The position numbers were made by a program, and so were the translations under genes. Below, piece by piece: positions 8,701 through 17,347 of a stretch of DNA of 64,000 nt. The notes beneath the pieces are model-generated. The model had not been told where the DNA came from. It saw only the letters and a list, made by a program, of their open reading frames with translations, and searched no databases. This DNA comes from Streptomyces caelestis. Its GTDB lineage: Bacteria > Actinomycetota > Actinomycetes > Streptomycetales > Streptomycetaceae. The DNA lies in contig NZ_LGCN01000265.1 in NCBI RefSeq assembly GCF_001279005.1, forward strand, positions 190,804-254,803, written 5' to 3'. How positions within the stretch are numbered: position 1 is the stretch's first letter; every line of letters begins with the position of its first letter.

Positions 8701-9388
8701 CGCCGCGGGGGAGCACCCGCGCAACCGGCCCCGCCCCTTCGTCCGGGCCGAGCAGGAGAAGCGCCTGAAGGCCGCCGAGCGCGCCTACCAGCAGCTCGGC
8801 AAGGTGAACCCGCTCGCCCTGGAGGAGTTCGCGGCGCTCGAGGAACGCCACCAGTTCCTCAGCGAGCAGCTGGCGGACCTGAAGAAGACCCGCGCGGACC
8901 TGCTCCAGGTCGTCAAGGAGGTCGACGAACGCGTCGAACAGGTCTTCACCGAGGCCTACCGGGACACCGCGCGCGAGTTCGAGGGCGTCTTCTCCCGGCT
9001 GTTCCCGGGCGGCGAGGGCCGTCTGGTGCTGACCGACCCCGACAACATGCTCACCACGGGCGTGGACGTCGAGGCGCGGCCGCCGGGCAAGAAGGTCAAG
9101 CGGCTCTCCCTGCTCTCGGGCGGTGAGCGGTCGCTGACCGCGGTGGCGATGCTCGTGTCGATCTTCAAGGCGCGGCCCAGCCCGTTCTACGTCATGGACG
9201 AGGTCGAGGCCGCCCTCGACGACACCAACCTCCAGCGGCTGATCCGGATCATGCAGGAGCTGCAGGAGGCCTCGCAGCTGATCGTGATCACGCACCAGAA
9301 GCGCACCATGGAGGTCGCCGACGCGCTCTACGGCGTCTCCATGCAGGGCGACGGCGTGTCCAAGGTCATCAGCCAGCGTCTGCGCTAG
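5789..9388 (+). CDS. smc: Chromosome segregation ATPase SMC
   Basis: A 1199-residue SMC protein. Walker A GPNGSGKSN is at residues 31-39, followed by a long coiled coil, a hinge at roughly 505-650, a returning coiled coil, the ABC signature LSGGERSLTAVAM near 1109 and Walker B FYVMDEVEAALDD near 1133. It folds into a dimeric ring that compacts and separates chromosomes with ScpA and ScpB, which are not in this window. I chose GTG 5789 (VHLKALTLRGFKSF), the conserved SMC start; TAGAGT at 5775-5780 makes a leaderless transcript likely. A Pro/Gly-rich insert sits near residues 950-980 in the returning coil. Confidence 0.97.
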   Translation: MHLKALTLRGFKSFASATTLRFEPGITCVVGPNGSGKSNVVDALSWVMGEQGAKSLRGGKMEDVIFAGTTGRPPLGRAEVSLTIDNSDGALPIEYSEVTITRIMFRNGGSEYQINGDTCRLLDIQELLSDSGIGREMHVIVGQGRLDSVLHADPTGRRAFIEEAAGVLKHRKRKEKALRKLDAMQANLARVRDLTEELRRRLKPLGRQAAVARRAAVIQADLRDARLRLLADDLVRLREALRAEIADETVLKERKEAAEAELGRALRREAHLEDEVRRLSPRLHSAQQTWYELSQLAERVRGTISLADARVKSATSAPVEERGGRDPEDMEREAARVREQEAELEAALEAAERALEDTVAHRAELERELAQEERRLKDVARAVADRREGLARLKGQVGAARSRAAAAQAEIERLAAAHDGARERAVAAQEEYEALRAEVDGLDAGDTELAERHEDARRRLAEAETALTAAREAVTATEREHAATQARHEALALGLRRKDGTGALLGAKDRLTGLLGPAAELLAVTAGYEVPLAAAFGTAADALAATSPSAAADAIRLLRAQDAGRAALLLTGTPDLRRGTEDRATELDGPGSPLPAERLVSGPPELMPAVRRLLRHIVVVGTLEEAEELVAAHPHLTAVTADGDLLGAHFAQGGSAGAPSLLEVQASVDEAAAELEELAARCAELAEAQEAAAGRRRECAGLVEELGERRRAADREKSSVAQQLGRLAGQARGAAGEAERAEAAAARAQEALDKALIDVEELAERLAVAEETPFEEEPDTAVRDRLAADGANARQTEMEARLQVRTHEERVKGLAGRADSLDRAARAEREARARAEQRRARLRHEAAVAGAVASGARQLLAHVEVSLARADRERTAAEAAKARREQELARARTEGRDLKAELDKLTDSVHRGEVLGAEKRLRMEQLETRALEELGVEPAGLVSEYGPHQPVPPSPPAGDEQLPEADSHGGSAAGEHPRNRPRPFVRAEQEKRLKAAERAYQQLGKVNPLALEEFAALEERHQFLSEQLADLKKTRADLLQVVKEVDERVEQVFTEAYRDTAREFEGVFSRLFPGGEGRLVLTDPDNMLTTGVDVEARPPGKKVKRLSLLSGGERSLTAVAMLVSIFKARPSPFYVMDEVEAALDDTNLQRLIRIMQELQEASQLIVITHQKRTMEVADALYGVSMQGDGVSKVISQRLR

Positions 9389-9460
9389 AGCAGCACACAA
9401 TCTTCAAGTTCTGAACGATCTTTACTTCCGCACGTCTCCAAAGTCACAACACACGGCCTA

Positions 9461-9522
9461 TTGACTTCAATAGTTGAAGACATAGTCTCTGCAATGTTGC
9501 TTTTACCTTCAGGTACCTTCAG
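9461..9522 (+). promoter_or_regulatory. Sugar-permease promoter with palindromic operator and direct repeats
   Basis: TTGACT (9461-9466), a 16-nt spacer and TAGTCT (9483-9488) form a good promoter. A perfect palindrome CTTCAA-TAG-TTGAAG (9465-9479) overlaps the -35 box and spacer, and ACCTTCAG occurs twice (9505-9512 and 9515-9522) just downstream. The whole 9389-9530 stretch is markedly AT-rich for this genome. Position and symmetry imply a repressor site controlling the permease. Confidence 0.6.
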
Positions 9523-9583
9523 TTGGACCTCGAAGGGCTGACCCCCCATCCGGCGACGTTGCCGGTGGCCCGAGGAGTACAAC

Positions 9584-11002
9584 GTGACCAGCACACCGCA
9601 GGCACAGCAGTCAGGAGCCAAGGCGGCTCACCCCGATCATCTCGGGCACGTCATCTTCATCGCGGCGGCGGCCGCCATGGGCGGTTTCCTCTTCGGCTAC
9701 GACAGCTCCGTGATCAACGGCGCCGTCGAGGCCGTCCGCGACCGCTACGACATCGGCTCCGCCGCGCTCGCGCAGGTCATCGCCATCGCCCTGATCGGCT
9801 GTGCCATCGGCGCCGCGACCGCCGGCCGCATAGCCGACCGCATCGGCCGCATCCGGTGCATGCAGATCGCCGCGGTCCTGTTCACCGTCAGCGCCGTCGG
9901 CTCCGCGCTGCCCTTCGCGCTGTGGGACCTCGCCTTCTGGCGCGTCGTCGGCGGCTTCGCCATCGGCATGGCCTCCGTCATCGGCCCGGCCTACATCGCC
10001 GAGGTCGCCCCGCCCGCCTACCGCGGCCGGCTCGGTTCCTTCCAGCAGGCCGCGATCGTCGTCGGCATCGCCGTGTCCCAGCTGGTCAACTGGGGCATCC
10101 TCAACGCCGCCGACGGCGACCAGCGCGGTGAGCTGATGGGCCTGGAGGCCTGGCAGGTCATGCTCGGCGTCATGGTGATCCCGGCCGTCCTGTACGGCCT
10201 GCTCTCCTTCGCCATCCCCGAGTCCCCGCGCTACCTGATCTCCGTCGGCAAGCGCGAGCGCGCCCGGCAGATCCTCGAAGAGGTCGAGGGCAAGGACATC
10301 GACCTGACCGCCCGCGTCACCGAGATCGAGTCGGCGATGCACCGCGAGGAGAAGTCCAGCTTCAAGGACCTGCTCGGCGGCAGCTTCTTCTTCAAGCCGA
10401 TCGTCTGGATCGGCATCGGCCTGTCGGTGTTCCAGCAGTTCGTCGGCATCAACGTCGCGTTCTACTACTCCTCGACGCTGTGGCAGTCGGTCGGCGTCGA
10501 CCCGACGGACTCGTTCTTCTACTCGTTCACCACGTCGATCATCAACATCGTCGGCACCGTCATCGCGATGATCTTCGTCGACCGCATCGGCCGCAAGCCG
10601 CTCGCGATCATCGGCTCCGTCGGCATGGTGATCGGTCTCGCCCTCGAGGCCTGGGCCTTCTCCGCCGACCTCGTCGACGGGGCGCTGCCGGCCACCCAGG
10701 GCTGGGTCGCCCTGATCGCCGCGCACGTCTTCGTCCTCTTCTTCGCCCTGTCGTGGGGCGTGGTCGTCTGGGTCATGCTCGGCGAGATGTTCCCCAACCG
10801 GCTCCGCGCCGCCGCCCTCGGCGTCGCCGCCGCCGCGCAGTGGATCGCCAACTGGGCCATCACCGCGAGCTTCCCCTCGCTGGCCGACTGGAACCTGTCG
10901 TTCACCTACGTGATCTACACGGTCTTCGCCGCGCTCTCCATCCCGTTCGTCCTGAAGTTCGTGAAGGAGACCAAGGGCAAGACGCTGGAGGAGATGGGCT
11001 GA
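9584..11002 (+). CDS. glcP: MFS sugar:proton symporter, glucose-permease type (GlcP-like)
   Basis: A 472-residue, 12-helix sugar porter. Family marks: GFLFGYDSSVINGA in helix 1, the GRIADRIGR loop-2/3 motif, PESPRYL after helix 6, QQFVGIN in helix 7, DRIGRK between helices 8 and 9, and a C-terminal KETKGKTLEEM. It imports a hexose with protons. Closeness to Streptomyces GlcP and the position between smc and ftsY favour glucose. The GTG start has a GAGGAG RBS. It is a single-gene unit with its own promoter and operator-like palindrome, and a long terminator. Confidence 0.88.
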   Translation: MTSTPQAQQSGAKAAHPDHLGHVIFIAAAAAMGGFLFGYDSSVINGAVEAVRDRYDIGSAALAQVIAIALIGCAIGAATAGRIADRIGRIRCMQIAAVLFTVSAVGSALPFALWDLAFWRVVGGFAIGMASVIGPAYIAEVAPPAYRGRLGSFQQAAIVVGIAVSQLVNWGILNAADGDQRGELMGLEAWQVMLGVMVIPAVLYGLLSFAIPESPRYLISVGKRERARQILEEVEGKDIDLTARVTEIESAMHREEKSSFKDLLGGSFFFKPIVWIGIGLSVFQQFVGINVAFYYSSTLWQSVGVDPTDSFFYSFTTSIINIVGTVIAMIFVDRIGRKPLAIIGSVGMVIGLALEAWAFSADLVDGALPATQGWVALIAAHVFVLFFALSWGVVVWVMLGEMFPNRLRAAALGVAAAAQWIANWAITASFPSLADWNLSFTYVIYTVFAALSIPFVLKFVKETKGKTLEEMG

Positions 11003-11064
11003 GCAGCCCTCCCAGTCCGGGGAGGAGGGCTCACGTCCCCGCTGCCCCTCTCCTCGTACCTTCG

Positions 11065-11103
11065 CCGCCGCCCTCGCCCGGGTCACCCGGGCGAGGGCGG
11101 CGG
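11065..11103. terminator. Very strong stem-loop after the sugar permease
   Basis: CCGCCGCCCTCGCCCGGG (11065-11082) is perfectly complementary to 11086-11103: an 18-bp stem with a 3-nt loop. There is no T-run, as is common for Streptomyces terminators. It insulates glcP from ftsY. Confidence 0.85.
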
Positions 11104-11203
11104 TGTGTTCTCCCCGGGGAGCCGGGCATCAGGCGTGGGCCTTCGCGGGTCCCGCGCGTACAACGGACGGCCTCGTGAGAGGTCGCGCCATACTGGGGCT
11201 GTT

Positions 11204-12406
11204 ATGGACATCGTCATCCTTGCTGTAGTCATCGCCGTGGTCGTGCTCGGCGCGCTCGGCGGGCTCATCGTCGGCAGTCGGCGCAGGAAGCCACTGCCCC
11301 CGCCGCCGCCCGCCGCGCCCGACATCACCGCCCCTCCGACCGAGCCGCACGTCGGCGAAGAGGCCGAGACGCCGCGGGAGGAACCGCGGCGCACCATCGA
11401 GGAGGTTGATCTTCCGGCGGGCGCCGGTCCCGTCGTCATCGAGGAACCGCCCGCCGCCGAGGCTCCCGAGATCGAGATCCCGGAGCCCACCGCCGGCCGT
11501 CTGGTCCGGCTGCGCGCCCGTCTCTCCCGTTCGCAGAACGCCCTGGGCAAGGGTCTGCTCACCCTGCTGTCCCGCGAGCACCTCGACGAGGACACCTGGG
11601 AGGAGATCGAGGACACCCTGCTCACCGCCGACGTCGGTGTGCAGCCCACCCAGGAGCTGGTCGAGCGGCTGCGCGAGCGCGTGAAGGTACTCGGCACCCG
11701 CACCCCCGAGGAGCTGCGCGGACTGCTCCGTGAGGAGCTGATCACGCTGGTCGGCCCCGAGATGGACCGCACCGTGCACACCGAGAACCCGGCCGGCGGC
11801 CCCGGCGTCGTGATGGTCGTCGGCGTCAACGGCACCGGCAAGACCACCACCACCGGCAAGCTCGCCCGCGTCCTGGTCGCCGACGGCAACACCGTCGTGC
11901 TCGGCGCCGCCGACACCTTCCGTGCCGCCGCCGCCGACCAGCTGCAGACCTGGGGCGAGCGGGTCGGCGCCCACACCGTGCGCGGCCCGGAGGGCGGTGA
12001 TCCGGCCTCCGTCGCGTTCGACGCGGTCAAGGAGGGCAAGGAGATGGCCGCCGGCGCCGTGCTCATCGACACCGCGGGCCGGCTGCACACCAAGACCGGC
12101 CTCATGGACGAGCTCGGCAAGGTCAAGCGGGTCGTGGAGAAGCAGGCCCCGCTGGACGAGGTGCTGCTCGTGCTCGACGCCACCACCGGTCAGAACGGTC
12201 TGGTGCAGGCGCGGGTCTTCGCCGAGGTCGTCGCCATCACCGGCATCGTGCTCACCAAGCTGGACGGCACGGCCAAGGGCGGCATCGTGATCGCCGTCCA
12301 GCGCGAGCTGGGCGTGCCGGTCAAGCTGATCGGGCTCGGTGAGGGCGCGGACGACCTGGCGCCGTTCGAGCCGGACGCGTTCGTGGACGCCCTCATCGGG
12401 GAGTGA
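11204..12406 (+). CDS. ftsY: Signal recognition particle receptor FtsY
   Basis: A 400-residue SRP-receptor GTPase. N-terminal membrane segment (MDIVILAVVIAVVVLGALG), a Pro/Glu-rich acidic A domain to about residue 100, then the NG domain: GVNGTGKTTTTGKLA (P-loop, about 205), DTFRAAAADQL, DTAGRLHTK, TKLDGTAKGG. It docks Ffh-ribosome complexes at the membrane. The ATG at 11204 is chosen because the hydrophobic anchor begins there; an in-frame upstream extension has no RBS. Strong terminators lie on both sides, so it is monocistronic. Confidence 0.97.
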   Translation: MDIVILAVVIAVVVLGALGGLIVGSRRRKPLPPPPPAAPDITAPPTEPHVGEEAETPREEPRRTIEEVDLPAGAGPVVIEEPPAAEAPEIEIPEPTAGRLVRLRARLSRSQNALGKGLLTLLSREHLDEDTWEEIEDTLLTADVGVQPTQELVERLRERVKVLGTRTPEELRGLLREELITLVGPEMDRTVHTENPAGGPGVVMVVGVNGTGKTTTTGKLARVLVADGNTVVLGAADTFRAAAADQLQTWGERVGAHTVRGPEGGDPASVAFDAVKEGKEMAAGAVLIDTAGRLHTKTGLMDELGKVKRVVEKQAPLDEVLLVLDATTGQNGLVQARVFAEVVAITGIVLTKLDGTAKGGIVIAVQRELGVPVKLIGLGEGADDLAPFEPDAFVDALIGE

Positions 12407-12442
12407 GGTCCGACTCCGTCAGACGGATCCGGCAGACGCGAG

Positions 12443-12482
12443 GAAGCGCCCGCCCCCGAGCAGAGCGGGGGACGGGCGCTTC
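12443..12482. terminator. Bidirectional terminator between ftsY and the prim-pol gene
   Basis: GAAGCGCCCG (12443-12452) pairs with CGGGCGCTTC (12473-12482). An inner CCCCC/GGGGG stem is offset by one bulged A. The hairpin lies at the 3' side of ftsY and of the convergent downstream gene. Confidence 0.85.
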
Positions 12483-12621
12483 GCCGTGTCCGGGGGTGTG
12501 CGGCGTCGGTGTGGGCCGGGGCGGGTCGCTCCGCCCGGCGCTTGCGGGGGTGCCTGCCCCACTCCCGGCTGCTCCCTCGCTCCCGACTTCGCTCGAGCGG
12601 GGGACCCCCGTCGTCCTGGGG

Positions 12622-12657
12622 GTGCCTCTCGGGCCCTTTCGGGCTCCGGGGAGGCAC
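12622..12657. repeat. Dispersed palindromic repeat, copy 1
   Basis: GTGCCTC (12622-12628) and GAGGCAC (12651-12657) bound an imperfect hairpin around GGGCCCTTTCGGGCTC. Its reverse complement closely matches the hairpin at 23692-23731, including the GAGCCCGAAAGGGC core. The preceding stretch (12540-12621) is also low-complexity, with GGGGGACCCCC runs of the kind scattered between Streptomyces genes. Confidence 0.6.
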
Positions 12658-12691
12658 GACTGCCCGCGGAGTGCGGGGCCCGTCCGTGTGG

Positions 12692-13357
12692 CTACCCACC
12701 CGACCGGTGCGCCACGTACGCCAGCGTGCCCAGCAGCAGACGCGCCTCGGGCGGGCGGGACGCCGAGTCCAGGGCGGGGGAGCGGAGCCAGCGCACCGGG
12801 CCCAGGCCGCCTTGGTCGGACGGCGGCGCCGTGATGTGCGTACCCGGTCCGAGACCGCGCAGGTCCAGGGCGGCCGGGTCGTCCCAGCCCATGCGGTAGA
12901 GCAGCTCGGGCAGTGCGGCGGCGGCGCCGGGGGCGACGAAGAAGTGGGCGCGGCCGTCCGGGGTGGCGGCGACCGGGCCGACCGGCAGGCCCATGCGCTC
13001 CAGCCGGGCCAGGGCGTGGCGTCCGGCGGCCTCCGCGACCTCGATCACGTCGAACGCCCGTCCGACCGGCAGCATCAGCGAGGCCCCCGGGAACTCCGAC
13101 CACACCGCGGTCACCTCGTCCAGCGGGGCCCCGGCGCGGATCACCGGCGCGTGGTCCAGCGGATGCGCGCCCGGCGCCCGGCAGCCGGCGCTCCCGCAGG
13201 AGCAGACGCCCGCGGCGGCCCGGACGCCCGGCACCACGTCCCAGCCCCACAGCCCGGTGTACTCCGCCGCGACGGTGCCGTCCGAGGAGCGGCTCCGGCG
13301 ACGCGAGCCGGACCGGATGTCGCGGATGCCCCGACTGATGCCGATCGTGAAGCCCAT
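12692..13357 (-). CDS. Prim-pol-like (bifunctional DNA primase/polymerase N-terminal) domain protein
   Basis: A 221-residue protein with the N-terminal prim-pol layout: GLWGWDVVPG, a Cys pair before the proline/histidine strand (CSCGSAGCRAPGAHPLDHA), SLMLPVGRAFDVIEV as the likely metal-binding acidic strand, and HFFVAP and GPGTHITAPPS later. This family is common as short stand-alone proteins in Streptomyces beside nsdA. The catalytic acidic pair seems weak (FDVIEV), so it may be a binding rather than a polymerising protein. It converges on ftsY and is divergent from nsdA. Fold assignment moderate. Confidence 0.65.
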   Translation of the reverse strand: MGFTIGISRGIRDIRSGSRRRSRSSDGTVAAEYTGLWGWDVVPGVRAAAGVCSCGSAGCRAPGAHPLDHAPVIRAGAPLDEVTAVWSEFPGASLMLPVGRAFDVIEVAEAAGRHALARLERMGLPVGPVAATPDGRAHFFVAPGAAAALPELLYRMGWDDPAALDLRGLGPGTHITAPPSDQGGLGPVRWLRSPALDSASRPPEARLLLGTLAYVAHRSGG

Positions 13358-13803
13358 GCCCCCTCCAACGGGTCCGACACAGCGGCGGTTACGTAGCGAA
13401 CGCGGAAAGTGACTCTCTGTTTCCGACTTCCCGGCGTCGCTCTCCTCAACCGGCGCTTCGAAGCGCCAGGGGTGGTGCGTCCGGCCGTGCGCGCCCTTCG
13501 GTGCACCGCTGCGTTCGCTTTTGACTGTCCCGTGTCAAGTGAATCGTGGGATGGCCACGGGGAGTTCATTCGAAGGGGTGGCGAATGGTGGCGATTGTGG
13601 TTCCGTCGTGGTGGGGCGGGTGATCGTGGGGTTACTGTGTGTGCACGGCTTCTTGGGGCACGTGCATTCGTGGGTATGCCGGAGGCAACTCGGCTTTCCG
13701 TTCGAAGGGTGACAATCGTCGGACGGGCGGCCCCGACAACCGGCATTCTGATAGGGCTTGGCGCACTCGGCGACAAGTGGTCTTCAGGGATGGGGGCGTT
13801 CCA
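13358..13803. other. 446-bp divergent intergenic region between prim-pol gene and nsdA
   Basis: No supported ORF. Lower GC than its flanks. Holds a CGGAAA/TTTCCG inverted repeat (13403-13408 and 13420-13425) close to the prim-pol start, and a TTGACT hexamer at 13521-13526 without a convincing -10 partner. A short T/A-rich block (13625-13640, GGTTACTGTGTG) could hold an nsdA promoter. Long 5' regions are usual for developmental regulators. Confidence 0.5.
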
Positions 13804-15300
13804 GTGAGCGGCAACGGCGGTGGCGGGACGAGCGCTGCGAGTGCGGAGAAACGGCCGAACGAGCTGCTCGCGTCGTGGTTCGTCCGCAGCGGCTGGTCCA
13901 AGGGCGAACTCGCCCGCCAGGTCAACCGCAGGGCACGCCAGTTGGGCGCTCACCACATTTCCACCGACACCTCGCGCGTGCGCCGCTGGCTGGACGGCGA
14001 GAACCCTCGCGAGCCGATCCCCCGGATCCTGTCCGAGCTGTTCTCCGAACGCTTCGGCGTCGTCGTCTCCGTCGAGGACCTGGGCCTGCGCGCCACCCGT
14101 CCGGCCCCCTCCGCGACCGGCGTCGACCTGCCCTGGACGGGCCCGCAGACCGTGGCCCTGCTCAGCGAGTTCTCGCGCAGCGACCTGATGCTGGCGCGGC
14201 GCGGCTTCCTCGGGAGCTCGCTGGCCCTCTCCGCGGGCCCGTCCCTCATCGAGCCCATGCAGCGCTGGCTCGTCCCCTCCCCGTCCGCCCCGCTGGCCCC
14301 GCCCGAGGCCGAACCGGTGTCCTCCTCCGCCCGCGCCCGCGGCCGCCTGTCCAGGCCGGAGCTGGACCTGCTGGAGACCACCACCGTGATGTTCCGGCAG
14401 TGGGACGCCCAGTGCGGCGGCGGCCTGCGCCGCAAGGCGGTCGTCGGACAGCTGCACGAGGTGACCGACCTGCTCCAGGAACCCCAGCCCGAGGCCACCA
14501 CCCGGCGCCTGTTCAAGGTCGCCGCCGAACTCGCCCAACTTGCCGGCTGGATGTCGTACGACGTCGGGCTCCAGCCCACCGCGCAGAAGTACTTCGTGCT
14601 CGCCCTGCACGCCGCCAAGGAGGCCGGCGACCGGCCGCTCGGCTCCTACGTGCTGTCCAGCATGAGCCGGCAGATGATCCACCTCGGCCGGCCCGAGGAC
14701 GCCCTGGAGCTGATCCACCTCGCGCAGTACGGCAGCCGGGACTGCGCGAGCCCGCGCACCCAGTCCATGCTGTATGCGATGGAGGCCCGCGCCTACGCCA
14801 ACATGGGCCAGCCCGGCCGGTGCAAGCGGGCGGTGCGGATGGCCGAGGACACCTTCGCCGAGGCCGACGAGTGGGACGAGCCCGACCCCGACTGGATCGG
14901 CTTCTTCTCCGAGGCCGAGCTGTACGCGGAGAACTCCCACTCCTACCGCGACCTCGCCTACGTCGCCGGCCGCAGCCCCACCTACGCCTCGCTCGCCGAG
15001 CCGCTGATGCGGCGGGCCGTGGAGCTGTTCGGCCGGGAGGGCGGCGAACACCAGCGCTCCTACGCCCTCAACCTGATCGGCATGGCCACCGTCCACCTGC
15101 TGCAGAGCGAGCCCGAGCAGAGCACGGTCCTCGCCACCGACGCCATCAAGGCGGCCAAAAAGGTCCGTTCCGAGCGCGTCAACACTCGTATCCGAAAGAC
15201 GGTCGACACCGCCGTACGCGACTTCGGGGGCCTCGCCGAAGTCGTCGAACTCGGCGAGCGGCTCGCGATCGAGCTGCCCGAGACCGCGGACGCGGTCTGA
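13804..15300 (+). CDS. nsdA: NsdA, negative regulator of sporulation and antibiotic production
   Basis: A 498-residue protein. The N-terminus holds a helix-turn-helix-like region (NELLASWFVRSGWSKGELAR ... RVRRWLDGENPREPIP), followed by RRGFLGSSLALSAG, then TPR-like helical repeats to the end (AAELAQLAGWMSYDVGLQ, YVLSSMSRQMIHLGRPEDAL). The order nsdA-amtB-glnK-glnD matches S. coelicolor, where nsdA disruption raises actinorhodin, CDA and methylenomycin and sporulation. GTG 13804 is the likely start; upstream in-frame codons read as non-coding. Biochemical mechanism unknown. Confidence 0.92.
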   Translation: MSGNGGGGTSAASAEKRPNELLASWFVRSGWSKGELARQVNRRARQLGAHHISTDTSRVRRWLDGENPREPIPRILSELFSERFGVVVSVEDLGLRATRPAPSATGVDLPWTGPQTVALLSEFSRSDLMLARRGFLGSSLALSAGPSLIEPMQRWLVPSPSAPLAPPEAEPVSSSARARGRLSRPELDLLETTTVMFRQWDAQCGGGLRRKAVVGQLHEVTDLLQEPQPEATTRRLFKVAAELAQLAGWMSYDVGLQPTAQKYFVLALHAAKEAGDRPLGSYVLSSMSRQMIHLGRPEDALELIHLAQYGSRDCASPRTQSMLYAMEARAYANMGQPGRCKRAVRMAEDTFAEADEWDEPDPDWIGFFSEAELYAENSHSYRDLAYVAGRSPTYASLAEPLMRRAVELFGREGGEHQRSYALNLIGMATVHLLQSEPEQSTVLATDAIKAAKKVRSERVNTRIRKTVDTAVRDFGGLAEVVELGERLAIELPETADAV

Positions 15301-15320
15301 CACCCCCGAGCCACCGCTAG

Positions 15321-17324
<2,004 letters not shown>

Positions 17325-17347
17325 GACACGAGGACGGGAGTCGCCGG

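Noticed and set aside
13403..13425. CGGAAA/TTTCCG inverted repeat near the prim-pol gene as operator
   Set aside because: Six-bp arms with an 11-nt spacer are expected by chance in a 446-bp gap, and it is not tied to a promoter.
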